From: Actinomadura sp. NBRC 104425
Lineage (GTDB): Bacteria; Actinomycetota; Actinomycetes; Streptosporangiales; Streptosporangiaceae
Reading direction: 5' to 3'
DNA: 64,000 nt
Assembly: GCF_030269545.1 (NCBI RefSeq)
Contig: NZ_BSTN01000001.1
Location: forward strand, 62,001-126,000
The translations under genes were made by a program, and so were the position numbers. Shown here one piece after another: positions 35,207 to 42,903 of this stretch. Each line of letters opens with the position of its first letter. Position 1 is the first letter of the stretch. Under the pieces are notes generated by a model. That model was given only the letters and a program-made list of their open reading frames with translations. It was not told the DNA's origin and made no database searches.

Positions 35207-36145
35207 TCAGGACGGCGGCTCGAAGCGCCGGGTGCGGGTCAGCCCCGCGGCCCGTCCCTTCGCCGCGATCACCTGCGCCATCTTGCGGGACGCCTCGTCG
35301 ATCATCTCGTCGCCGAGCACCGCCGCGCCGCGCCCCTCCACCGTGGTGTGGTACTCGTACGCCTCCAGGATCAGCTCGGCGTGGTCGTAGTCCTCCTGGG
35401 TGGGCGAGAACACCTCGTTGCACGCGTCGATCTGCGCCGGGTGCAGCACCCACTTGCCGTCGAAGCCCAGCGCCGCCGACCGCCGCGCCACCCGGGTGAA
35501 CGCCTCGACGTCGCGGACGTTGAAGTACGGCCCGTCGATGGCCTGCAGGTCGTGGGCGCGGGCGGCGGTGAGGATGCGCATGAGGATGTAGTGGTAGGCG
35601 TCGCCCTCGGTGTATCCGGGCGGCTGCTCGCCCACCACCAGCGTCTTCATGTTGAGGGACGCCATCAGGTCGCCGGGGCCGAACACCAGGGTCTCCAGGC
35701 GGGGCGAGGACGCGGCGATCTCGTCCACCCCGGCCAGGCCCCGGGCGTCCTCGATCTGCGCCTCGATGCCGATGCGCCCCGGCTCGTACCCCATGGCCAG
35801 TTCGATCTGGGTGAGCAGCCGGTCCAGCCACTGCACGTGGGAGGCGTCGCGCACCTTGGGCAGCATGACGCAGTCCAGCTCGGCGCCGGCGCCCTCCACC
35901 ACCTCGATCACGTCGCGGTACGCCCAGGGGGTCTCCACGTCGTTGACGCGGACGACGCGCACCTTTCCCGACCAGTCGCCCTCGTTCAGGGCCGCCACGA
36001 CGTTCTTGCGGGCGTCCTCCTTGGCCGAGGGCGCGACCGCGTCCTCCAGGTCCAGGAACACCTCGTCGGCCGGGAGCCCCTGCGCCTTCTCGATGAACCG
36101 GGGGTTGCTGCCGGGGACCGCCAGAGTGGTACGTCGTGACCGCAT
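35207..36145 (-). CDS. HpcH/HpaI aldolase/citrate lyase family; malyl-CoA lyase-like
   Basis: 312 aa class of CoA-ester lyases that split or form beta-hydroxyacyl-CoA with Mg2+. Seen: LAVPGSNPRFIEKAQGLPAD, FLDLEDAVAP, the metal Glu in RIGIEAQIEDARG, VFGPGDLMAS and GKWVLHPAQI. Length and motifs fit L-malyl-CoA/beta-methylmalyl-CoA lyases better than CitE. No glyoxylate or ethylmalonyl-CoA pathway genes are adjacent, so the pathway role is inference. ATG at 36145, diverging from the next gene by 38 nt. Confidence 0.87.
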   Translation of the reverse strand: MRSRRTTLAVPGSNPRFIEKAQGLPADEVFLDLEDAVAPSAKEDARKNVVAALNEGDWSGKVRVVRVNDVETPWAYRDVIEVVEGAGAELDCVMLPKVRDASHVQWLDRLLTQIELAMGYEPGRIGIEAQIEDARGLAGVDEIAASSPRLETLVFGPGDLMASLNMKTLVVGEQPPGYTEGDAYHYILMRILTAARAHDLQAIDGPYFNVRDVEAFTRVARRSAALGFDGKWVLHPAQIDACNEVFSPTQEDYDHAELILEAYEYHTTVEGRGAAVLGDEMIDEASRKMAQVIAAKGRAAGLTRTRRFEPPS

Positions 36146-36183
36146 GGCCGGATGCTATCGGGGGCGTGTGAGACGCTGAGGGC

Positions 36184-36696
36184 ATGGGCGAGCTGAAGGC
36201 GCTGGTGGAGGAGGCGGCCAAGAAGTCCGGGCTGATGTGGCTGCATCTGCCGGGGCTGGCGCAGCCGCGCGCGGCCTGGCACATATGGCACGACGGCGCG
36301 GCCTACGTCCTGACGGGCGGCGAGGGCGAGCAGCCCCTGCCCGGGCTGCCCGAGGCCGACCGGGTGCGGGTGACGCTGCGCAGCAAGGACAAGGGCGGGC
36401 GGCTGGTGTCGTTCGTCGCCGCCTGCGAGCAGGTGCGGCCGGGCACGGACCTGTGGGACGAGGTCACCCCCCTGCTGGCCAAGGAGCGCCTCAACGCGCC
36501 GACCCACGAGGGGCAGGTGGAGCGCTGGGCGGCGGAGTCGTACGTCATACGGCTCTCCCCCACCGACGAGGTGGTGGAGGCACCGGGGGGATACGACGAC
36601 GAGTACGCCGGCGTCCGCCCGGTGCCCACCCCGGCGGCCACGGCCGGCCCGCCCCCGCGTCTGATGGGCGGCAGGCGCCGCAGGGCCGACCGCTGA
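36184..36696 (+). CDS. Hypothetical protein, possibly split-barrel flavin-binding-like
   Basis: 170 aa. A probable beta-barrel core (MWLHLPGLAQPRAAWHIWHDG, AYVLTGGEGEQPLPGL, RVRVTLRSKDKGGRLVSFVAA) with a Pro-rich, basic C-terminal tail ending RRRRADR. The layout vaguely recalls pyridoxamine-phosphate-oxidase-like barrels, but I see no cofactor motif and make no functional call. ATG at 36184. Convergent with the ECF sigma gene, 18 nt apart. Confidence 0.65.
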   Translation: MGELKALVEEAAKKSGLMWLHLPGLAQPRAAWHIWHDGAAYVLTGGEGEQPLPGLPEADRVRVTLRSKDKGGRLVSFVAACEQVRPGTDLWDEVTPLLAKERLNAPTHEGQVERWAAESYVIRLSPTDEVVEAPGGYDDEYAGVRPVPTPAATAGPPPRLMGGRRRRADR

Positions 36697-36714
36697 CCCC
36701 GGCGGGAGCCGGCG

Positions 36715-37656
36715 TCACACCGGCAGGTGGCGGCCCTCGGCCACCGCGCGCAGCTTGTCGGGGTTGGCGACCATCAGCACCTGGGTCACGGTGCCGTCCG
36801 GGCCGACCTCGGCGACCACGACGGTGAACGGACCGGCCGGGCCCTCGACGAGCAGCCCCGGCTCGCCGTTGACGGTGACGCGCCGGAAGGTCCAGTCCTG
36901 CGGATCCACCCCGCCGTAGGGGGAGCTCGCCACCGCAAGCAGCAAGCGGCCGACCTTGTCGGCGCCGTGGATGACGCGGCGGGCGGCGCGGACCTTGCCG
37001 CCGCCGTCGGTCCACAGCGTCACGTCCGGCGCCAGCGTCTCCATCAGCCGGTTGATGTCGCCGCCGAGCGCCGCGTCGAAGAACCGCTCGGTGGCGGCGC
37101 GCCGCTCCCGGCCGTCCGCCGTGAACCGGGGCCGCCGCGCCTCCACGTGCTTGCGGGCGCGGGTGCCGAGCTGCCGGACGGACGCCTCGCTGCGCTCCAG
37201 CGCCTTGGCGATCTCGGCGTAGGGGAAGCCGAACACCTCGCGCAGTACGAACACCGCGCGCTCCAGCGGGCTGAGCGTCTCCAGCACCACCAGCATCGCC
37301 AGGGACACCGACTCGGCCAGCTCGGCGTCCTCGGCCACGTCCGGCGCGGTGAGCAGCGGCTCGGGCAGCCACGGGCCGACGTAGGCCTCCCGGTGCGCCC
37401 GCGCCGACCGCAGCCGGTCCAGCGCGAGGTTGCTGACGACCCGCACCAGGTACGCCTTGACGTCCGCGATGCCGGAGCGGTCGGCCGCAGCCCACCGCAG
37501 CCAGGCGTCCTGCACCGCGTCCTCGGCGTCGGCGACGGTGCCCAGCATCCGGTACGCCACCGAGAACAGCAGTCCCCGATGCTCCTCGAACAGCCGCGCG
37601 GTCTCCCCGTCCGCCGGGTCCGCCGGGTCCGCCGGGTCCGCCGGGTCCGCGTTCAT
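36715..37656 (-). CDS. ECF41-type RNA polymerase sigma factor with SnoaL-like C-terminal domain
   Basis: 313 aa. Sigma region 2 (EEHRGLLFSVAYRMLGTVADAEDAVQDAWLRW) and region 4 (PLERAVFVLREVFGFPYAEIAKALERSEASVRQLGTRARKHV) are joined by a linker with WLPEPL. The C-terminal SnoaL-like extension has DGGGK and NPDKL, the marks of ECF41 (SigJ-like) factors, in which this domain replaces an anti-sigma factor. It starts at ATG 37656 and overlaps the stop of the carboxymuconolactone decarboxylase-like gene by 4 nt. The start codon is followed by a 9-nt repeat coding for PAD units. Confidence 0.92.
   Translation of the reverse strand: MNADPADPADPADPADGETARLFEEHRGLLFSVAYRMLGTVADAEDAVQDAWLRWAAADRSGIADVKAYLVRVVSNLALDRLRSARAHREAYVGPWLPEPLLTAPDVAEDAELAESVSLAMLVVLETLSPLERAVFVLREVFGFPYAEIAKALERSEASVRQLGTRARKHVEARRPRFTADGRERRAATERFFDAALGGDINRLMETLAPDVTLWTDGGGKVRAARRVIHGADKVGRLLLAVASSPYGGVDPQDWTFRRVTVNGEPGLLVEGPAGPFTVVVAEVGPDGTVTQVLMVANPDKLRAVAEGRHLPV
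37611..37650. repeat. 9-bp tandem repeat in the sigma factor start region
   Basis: CCGCCGGGT repeated four times (37611-37646) plus a partial copy. It encodes the (ADP)n run right after the start codon of the ECF41 sigma factor. Changes in copy number keep the reading frame. Confidence 0.85.
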
Positions 37657-38228
37657 GCCGCGGCCTCTTTCGCGGCCCGCCGGGCCGGGATCTCGCAGCG
37701 CTCCTTGAAGCCCTGGCCGACGAGCCCGGCGGCCAGGTTGAAGCGGGAGCGCATGTTCTCCACGGCCACGCACATGGTGAGCTCCACCAGCTGCCGCTCG
37801 TCCAGATGGCGGCGCAGCGCCTCGACCAGGTCGTCGGTGACCTGCGGCGGGTCGGCGGTCATCGCCTCGGCGTACTCCATGACCAGGCGCTCCTCCTCGG
37901 TGAACAGATCGCTGTCGCGCCAGCGCGGCACCGCCTCCAGCTTGGCCAGCGGAATTCCGTGCGTGTTGGCCTCCCAGGTGCCGAAGTCCACGCACCACTC
38001 GCAGCCCACGTGCACCGCCGCGGCCATGACCGCCAGGTCCCGGAGCCGGCTCGGGAGCGCCTTCCAGCGCATCACCCCCATCTCCATGATTCCGTACGTG
38101 GTGAACACGCCCATGTGGTGGCCCATCGCCCGCATCGGGGCGAGCTCCTTGCCGTACTTGCGGCGCAGCACCCATGCGAGCGCCCGGTAGCGCAGGGTCC
38201 TGGGCGGGTCCAGTGAGATGCGAGCCAT
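37653..38228 (-). CDS. Carboxymuconolactone decarboxylase-like protein (AhpD fold), ECF41 partner
   Basis: 191 aa. AhpD/CMD fold with the redox-type motif HVGCEWCVDFGTW, which gives the CxxC pair and downstream acid typical of this family, plus LDERQLVELTMCVAVENMRSRFN. ECF41 sigma factors are regularly linked to CMD-like, oxidoreductase or epimerase genes that they regulate. This gene lies directly upstream of, and overlaps, the ECF41 gene. ATG at 38228 with GGGAGG upstream. The reading frame upstream to 39125 is not coding. Confidence 0.9.
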   Translation of the reverse strand: MARISLDPPRTLRYRALAWVLRRKYGKELAPMRAMGHHMGVFTTYGIMEMGVMRWKALPSRLRDLAVMAAAVHVGCEWCVDFGTWEANTHGIPLAKLEAVPRWRDSDLFTEEERLVMEYAEAMTADPPQVTDDLVEALRRHLDERQLVELTMCVAVENMRSRFNLAAGLVGQGFKERCEIPARRAAKEAAA

Positions 38229-38370
38229 GGCGGCCTCCCTCGCGGTCGTTCCCAACGCGTCACCCCTGAAGACGGGACGGCCCCCGCGGATGTGACATGC
38301 CGGTGAACACCGCTGCGCATGTCGGATCACCGCCCGGATCAACGTCAAGATCGCGGGTAGCCTGCGTGTC

Positions 38371-39690
38371 ATGAGCGCGACTCCGACGCGGGTGTTCATC
38401 GCGCGGCTGGCCGGGATCGCCGTGTTCGATCCGGTGGGCGACCAGGTCGGGCGCGTCCGCGACGTGGTGGTGGCGCTGCGCCTGGGCGACCGGCCGCCGC
38501 GCGTGCTGGGGCTGGTGGTGGAGGTCGCCTCGCGCCGTCCGGTGTTCCTGCCCATCACCCGGGTGATGATGATCGAGCCCGACGCGGTCATCTTCGACGG
38601 CCGGCTCAACATGCGGCGCTTCCAGCAGCGCGAGTCGGAGACGCGGGTGATCGCCGAGATGCTGGACCGCACCGTCACGCTGACCGAGACCGGCGAGCAG
38701 GTGCAGGTCGTGGACGTCGGCATGGAGCCGACCCGCACCCGGGACTGGCTGGTCGGCAAGGTCGCCGTCAGCCGCGGCCGCGGCCGGGGGCTGCGCCGCC
38801 GCCGCGGCGAGGTGTTCGTGGTGGACTGGAACGCGGTCACCGGGTTCTCGGCCGTCGAGCACGGCCAGGGCGCCGCCGGGCTGATCGCCGCGTTCGAGCG
38901 GATGAAGCCCGCCGACCTGGCCAACGTGGTGCACGAGCTGTCGGTGAAGCGGCGCGCCGAGGTCGCCGTCGCCCTCGACGACGAGCGGCTGGCCGACGTG
39001 CTGGAGGAGCTGCCCGAGGACGACCAGATCGAGATCCTCGGCGCCCTGGACGCCGACCGCGCCGCCGACGTGCTGGAGGCGATGGGCCCCGACGACGCCG
39101 CCGACCTGCTGGGCGGGCTGCCCACCGAGCAGCGCGAGCGGCTGCTGACGCTGATGGAGCCGCGCGACGCCGCACCGGTGCGGCGGCTGCTGACCTACGC
39201 CGAGGACAGCGCGGGCGGCCTGATGACCACCGATCCGGTGATCGTGTCGCCGGACGTCACCGTGGCCGAGGCGCTGGCGCACATCCGCAACCCGGACCTG
39301 AACCCGGCGATGGCCGCGCAGGTGTACGTGTGCCGTCCGCCCACCGCCACGCCCACCGGCCGCTACCTGGGCACGGTGCACTTCCAGCGGCTGCTGCGCG
39401 AGCCGCCGTCCACGCTGGTCAGCGGGATCGCCGACACCGATCTGGCCCCGCTGCGCCCGACCATGTCGCTGCAGGCGGTGGCCATGTTCCTGGCCGCCTA
39501 CAACCTGGTGGCCGCGCCCGTGGCCGACGAGGACGGGCACCTGCTCGGCGCGGTCACCATCGACGATGTGCTCGACCACCTGCTGCCGCAGGACTGGCGG
39601 GAGAGCGCGATGGACGTGGCGGCGGCCGAGCGCCCCGACCCCGAGGAGGAGGCGCTGCGCGGCGCCGGACGGCCCGGCGCCGGCGCGTAG
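38371..39690 (+). CDS. MgtE N-domain + CBS protein without transport domain
   Basis: 439 aa, soluble. Residues 1 to about 165 look like two PRC-barrel-like beta domains (VFIARLAGIAVFDPVGDQVGRVRDVVV; VDVGMEPTRTRDWLVGKVAVSRG). Then comes the helical MgtE N-domain (LADVLEELPEDDQIEILGALDADRAADVLEAM) and a CBS pair (GGLMTTDPVIVSPDVTVAEAL ... APVADEDGHLLGAVTIDDVL). The MgtE Mg2+ channel itself is absent. The DUF1003 membrane protein that follows is a common neighbour, so I infer that the pair works together, perhaps sensing Mg2+ or nucleotides. ATG at 38371. Confidence 0.9.
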   Translation: MSATPTRVFIARLAGIAVFDPVGDQVGRVRDVVVALRLGDRPPRVLGLVVEVASRRPVFLPITRVMMIEPDAVIFDGRLNMRRFQQRESETRVIAEMLDRTVTLTETGEQVQVVDVGMEPTRTRDWLVGKVAVSRGRGRGLRRRRGEVFVVDWNAVTGFSAVEHGQGAAGLIAAFERMKPADLANVVHELSVKRRAEVAVALDDERLADVLEELPEDDQIEILGALDADRAADVLEAMGPDDAADLLGGLPTEQRERLLTLMEPRDAAPVRRLLTYAEDSAGGLMTTDPVIVSPDVTVAEALAHIRNPDLNPAMAAQVYVCRPPTATPTGRYLGTVHFQRLLREPPSTLVSGIADTDLAPLRPTMSLQAVAMFLAAYNLVAAPVADEDGHLLGAVTIDDVLDHLLPQDWRESAMDVAAAERPDPEEEALRGAGRPGAGA

Positions 39691-39723
39691 GGCGCTGCTT
39701 GGCAGGTAGAGACAGGAAGGTAC

Positions 39724-39782
39724 CGACAGGCAGGCGTCGGCAGTTACCGGCAGGCAGGCGTCGGCAGTTACCGGCAGACAGG
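39724..39782. repeat. 24-bp tandem repeat in the intergenic region
   Basis: The unit at 39724-39747 (CGACAGGCAGGCGTCGGC...) is repeated at 39748-39771 with one change, and a partial copy follows. Related GGACAGGTACGACGAC-type segments continue to about 39812. It lies between the MgtE-N/CBS and DUF1003 genes, in the 153-nt gap. Confidence 0.85.
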
Positions 39783-39843
39783 CACGACGACCGGCGGACA
39801 GGTACGACGACTCGCACCGACCGCGGGATGGCTGAGGGAGAAC

Positions 39844-40416
39844 GTGATGATCGAGCTTCGCGGGGAGCCGCCGCTGGGACGCCGGGCGGGGCGTGTGGGC
39901 GCCCGCCTGGACGAGCCGCGCGTACCGCCCCGGGCGCTGCTGCCGCGGCCGCACTACGACCCCGAGTCGTTCGGGCGGCTGTCGGAGCGGATCGCGCGGT
40001 TCCTGGGCACCGCGCGCTTCCTGGTCTACATGACGGTGTTCATCGCGGTGTGGCTGGCCTGGAACAGCCTGGGGCCGGCCGAGCTGCGGTTCGACCCGTA
40101 CCCGTTCATCTTCCTGACGCTGATGCTGTCGGTGCAGGCGTCGTTCGCCGCCCCGCTGATCCTGCTGGCGCAGAACCGGCAGGACTACCGCGACCGCGTG
40201 CAGTACGAGCAGGACCGGGCCCGCAACGAGCGCTCCATCGCCGACACCGAGTACCTCACCCGGGAGATCGCCGGGCTGCGGCTGGCGGTCAGCGAGGTCG
40301 CCACCCGCGACTTCCTGCGCTCGGAGCTGGAGCGCATGCTCAGGGAGCTGAACGGGGAACGCGGCGGCGCCCCGGCCCCGCGGCGCCCGAACGGCGAGGG
40401 GGCGCCCAGGCGCTGA
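39844..40416 (+). CDS. DUF1003 membrane protein
   Basis: 190 aa. Basic N-terminal segment, two membrane helices (FLVYMTVFIAVWLAWNSLG and YPFIFLTLMLSVQASFAAPLILLAQNRQ), and a charged cytoplasmic coil. QNRQDYRDRVQYEQDRARNE is the DUF1003 signature. GTG at 39844 or ATG at 39847 follows GGGAG. It follows the MgtE-N/CBS gene and is probably co-transcribed despite the 153-nt repeat-containing gap. Function unknown. Confidence 0.9.
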   Translation: MMIELRGEPPLGRRAGRVGARLDEPRVPPRALLPRPHYDPESFGRLSERIARFLGTARFLVYMTVFIAVWLAWNSLGPAELRFDPYPFIFLTLMLSVQASFAAPLILLAQNRQDYRDRVQYEQDRARNERSIADTEYLTREIAGLRLAVSEVATRDFLRSELERMLRELNGERGGAPAPRRPNGEGAPRR

Positions 40417-40486
40417 CGGCCGCTTCCGGCAGGTCGCCGTTCCCGGGGCGGGCCCGCGGGTCCAGGCCCGGCGACGAGGGCGGCGG

Positions 40487-40993
40487 TCAGGCGGTGACGG
40501 TGGCCTCGTGGTGCCGTGCCAGCGGTGCGCGGGCGGGCGCGGCCGGCGGCTCGTCCAGCAGCCTGCGCAGGATCGCGGCGAAACGGCCCAGGTCGTCCTC
40601 GTCCAGGCGGCTCAGCAGGTACTCGCGGACGCCCCGCCGGTATGTCGGGGTGGCCTCCTCCAGGCGGCGCCGCCCGGCCGGGGTGAGCACCGCGTACAGC
40701 CCCCGCGCGTCGCTGGTGCACGACTGGCGGGCCACCAGGCCCTCGCGCTGCAGCCGGTCGACCAGCCGGGTCAGGCCGCTGCGCGACAGCAGCACCCGGT
40801 CGGCCAGGTCGTTCATCCGCAGCCGCCCGCCGGGCGCCTCACCGAGGTGCGTGAGCACGTCGTAGGAGCCGAGCGGCAGGTCGTGGTCGGCCAGCAGGTC
40901 CGCCTGCAGGCGGCGGGAGATCTGCACCTGGGCGCGCAGCAGCATGCGCCACACGGTCAGCTCCGCGGAGATCGAGGTGGACGGCGGTGTCAC
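40487..40993 (-). CDS. MarR-family transcriptional regulator
   Basis: 168 aa winged-helix regulator. Seen: LGSYDVLTHLGEAPGGRLRMNDLADRVLLSRSGLTRLVDRLQREGLVAR, with the wing SDARGLYAVLTPAGRRRLE. MarR proteins act as dimers on local promoters. It diverges from the Mrp gene by about 70 nt. GTG start at 40993. No ligand can be inferred. Confidence 0.9.
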   Translation of the reverse strand: MTPPSTSISAELTVWRMLLRAQVQISRRLQADLLADHDLPLGSYDVLTHLGEAPGGRLRMNDLADRVLLSRSGLTRLVDRLQREGLVARQSCTSDARGLYAVLTPAGRRRLEEATPTYRRGVREYLLSRLDEDDLGRFAAILRRLLDEPPAAPARAPLARHHEATVTA

Positions 40994-41064
40994 GTCCCGA
41001 TGCTACTCCCGGCTCCGGGGGAGCTGATTCGCAACGCCCGGGACCGAGTCCATACCATGGAGTC

Positions 41065-42204
41065 ATGGCCTCCCAGCTGACGACCGAGCAGGTGACCGCG
41101 GCGCTCGCCACGGTGCAGGATCCGGAGATCCGCAAGCCGATCACCGAGCTCGACATGGTCAAGAACGTCGACATCGCGCCGGACGGCGCGGTGCGCGTCG
41201 GCATCTACCTGACCGTGGCCGGGTGTCCGCTGAAGGACACCCTGTCGCGCAACGTCACCGAGGCCGTGTCCCGCCTGGACGGGGTCACCTCGGTCCAGGT
41301 CGAGCTGGACGTGATGAGCGAGGAGCAGCGCAAGGCGCTGCAGACCCGGCTGCGCGGCGGCGAGCCGGTCAAGGAGATCCCGTTCGCCAAGCCCGGATCG
41401 CTGACCAAGGTGTACGCGGTGGCCAGCGGCAAGGGCGGGGTCGGCAAGTCCTCGGTCACGGTGAACCTGGCGGCGGCGCTGGCCGCGCAGGGCCGCAAGG
41501 TCGGCGTGGTCGACGCCGACATCTACGGCCACTCGGTGCCGCGGATGCTCGGCGTGCAGCACCCGCCCACCAAGGTCCAGGACATGATCATGCCGCCCAG
41601 CGCGCACGACGTGAAGGTGATCTCGGTGGGCATGTTCACCGCCGGGAACCAGCCGGTGGTGTGGCGCGGGCCGATGCTGCACCGGGCGCTGCAGCAGTTC
41701 CTCGCCGACGTCTACTGGGGCGACCTGGACGTGCTGCTGATGGACCTGCCGCCGGGCACCGGCGACATCGCCATCTCGGTGGCCCAGCTGCTGCCGTCGG
41801 CGGAGATCCTGGTCGTCACCACCCCGCAGCAGGCGGCCGCCGAGGTCGCCGAGCGGGCCGGGGCGATCGCCGCGCAGACCCACCAGCAGGTGGTCGGCGT
41901 GATCGAGAACATGTCGTATCTGACCTGCGCGCACTGCGGCGAGCGCCAGGACGTCTTCGGCTCGGGCGGCGGGCAGCGGGTCGCCGACGCGCTGACCCGC
42001 ACGCTGGGCACCCGGGTGCCGCTGCTGGGCCAGGTGCCGATCGACGCCCGGCTGCGCGAGGGCGGCGACGCCGGACGCCCGCTGGTGCTGGACGACCCCG
42101 ACGCCGAGGCCGCCAAGGTGCTGCGCACCATCGCCGACACCATCGGCGCCCGGGGCCGCGGCCTGGCCGGCATGTCGCTGGGGATCACCCCCAAGCGCAA
42201 GTGA
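41065..42204 (+). CDS. mrp: Mrp/ApbC-type Fe-S cluster carrier ATPase
   Basis: 379 aa. N-terminal MIP18/DUF59 domain (LATVQDPEIRKPITELDMV, VAGCPLKDT) and a P-loop ATPase with deviant Walker A GKGGVGKSS, VVDADIYGHSVPRML, LLMDLPPGTGD and the cluster-binding CAHCG. Mrp proteins bind and transfer 4Fe-4S clusters. In mycobacteria an Mrp gene is close to htrA-tatB, as here. ATG at 41065; the ribosome site is weak. It ends at a hairpin shared with tatB. Confidence 0.92.
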   Translation: MASQLTTEQVTAALATVQDPEIRKPITELDMVKNVDIAPDGAVRVGIYLTVAGCPLKDTLSRNVTEAVSRLDGVTSVQVELDVMSEEQRKALQTRLRGGEPVKEIPFAKPGSLTKVYAVASGKGGVGKSSVTVNLAAALAAQGRKVGVVDADIYGHSVPRMLGVQHPPTKVQDMIMPPSAHDVKVISVGMFTAGNQPVVWRGPMLHRALQQFLADVYWGDLDVLLMDLPPGTGDIAISVAQLLPSAEILVVTTPQQAAAEVAERAGAIAAQTHQQVVGVIENMSYLTCAHCGERQDVFGSGGGQRVADALTRTLGTRVPLLGQVPIDARLREGGDAGRPLVLDDPDAEAAKVLRTIADTIGARGRGLAGMSLGITPKRK

Positions 42205-42274
42205 CCGGGCGGGCGGGCGGACGCCGGCGGCTGAACCGCGGGCACCGCAGGCCGGCCGCTCGGAGCGAATACGT

Positions 42275-42310
42275 CGAAGGCCCCGGGGACGACGCGTCCC
42301 GGGGCCTTCG
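42275..42310. terminator. Hairpin between convergent mrp and tatB
   Basis: CGAAGGCCCCGGGGAC at 42275-42290 pairs with GTCCCGGGGCCTTCG ending at 42310, with one bulged base. It serves the convergent mrp and tatB genes. Confidence 0.75.
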
Positions 42311-42325
42311 GCGTGCGCGACGGGC

Positions 42326-42688
42326 TCAGGTGGCCTCGTTGTCGAAGGGCGGCCGTTCGCCGTACTCCAGGCCGCCGCCGCCCGCGGTGGCGTAGCCGAG
42401 CTCGTCGTCGAAGACGCCGCCGCGCGAGGAGTACGCGGGCTCGTACCTGTCGTCGTCTTCCAGCAGGTGCTTGCGGACGAACGTCTTGGGATGCAGATCG
42501 GCCAGGTCGAAGTCCTTGAACTCCGGGCCCAGGCCCTCCTGCAGATCGGCCTTGGCGCTGTTGGCCATCTGCCGCAGCTGTCGCAGCGCGCGTCCCGCCT
42601 GCCCGGCGACCTGGGGCAGCCTGTCCCCGAAGATGACCAGGGCCAGCACGACGAGCACGACCATCTCGCCGAGTCCGACGTCGAACAA
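42326..42688 (-). CDS. tatB: Sec-independent translocase TatB
   Basis: 120 aa. Typical TatB: short periplasmic end, one membrane helix (VGLGEMVVLVVLALVIFGDRLPQ), an amphipathic helix (AGRALRQLRQMANSAKADLQ), and an acidic tail. It helps recognise twin-arginine signal peptides with TatA and TatC. I use TTG at 42688 (LFDVGLGEM), since GGAGG lies 5 nt upstream; other in-frame starts are up to 13 codons earlier. TatA and TatC are not in the window. It lies downstream of htrA on the minus strand, with a hairpin in the 215-nt gap. Confidence 0.88.
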   Translation of the reverse strand: MFDVGLGEMVVLVVLALVIFGDRLPQVAGQAGRALRQLRQMANSAKADLQEGLGPEFKDFDLADLHPKTFVRKHLLEDDDRYEPAYSSRGGVFDDELGYATAGGGGLEYGERPPFDNEAT

Positions 42689-42847
42689 CCCGTCCTCCAC
42701 ACCTTGCCGGGTACGCGGGCATCGCCCAGCCCGATGCACCACAGGGTATCCCGCCGGTCAGCGTATCCCCTGCGCACACAACGCCGATCCCGGCAAATCA
42801 CCTAGAACGGGTGTTCTTACCGCGATTTCCCGTTTCCGCAACCCCGC

Positions 42848-42885
42848 GGCCGTCCACCCGCCGCACGGCAGGCGGGCGGACGGCC
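42848..42885 (-). terminator. Hairpin downstream of htrA
   Basis: Left arm 42848-42862 (GGCCGTCCACCCGCC) pairs with 42871-42885, with one mismatch and an 8-nt loop. It lies just after the htrA stop. Confidence 0.65.
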
Positions 42886-42903
42886 CCGGGGTCGCCGGCC
42901 GGC

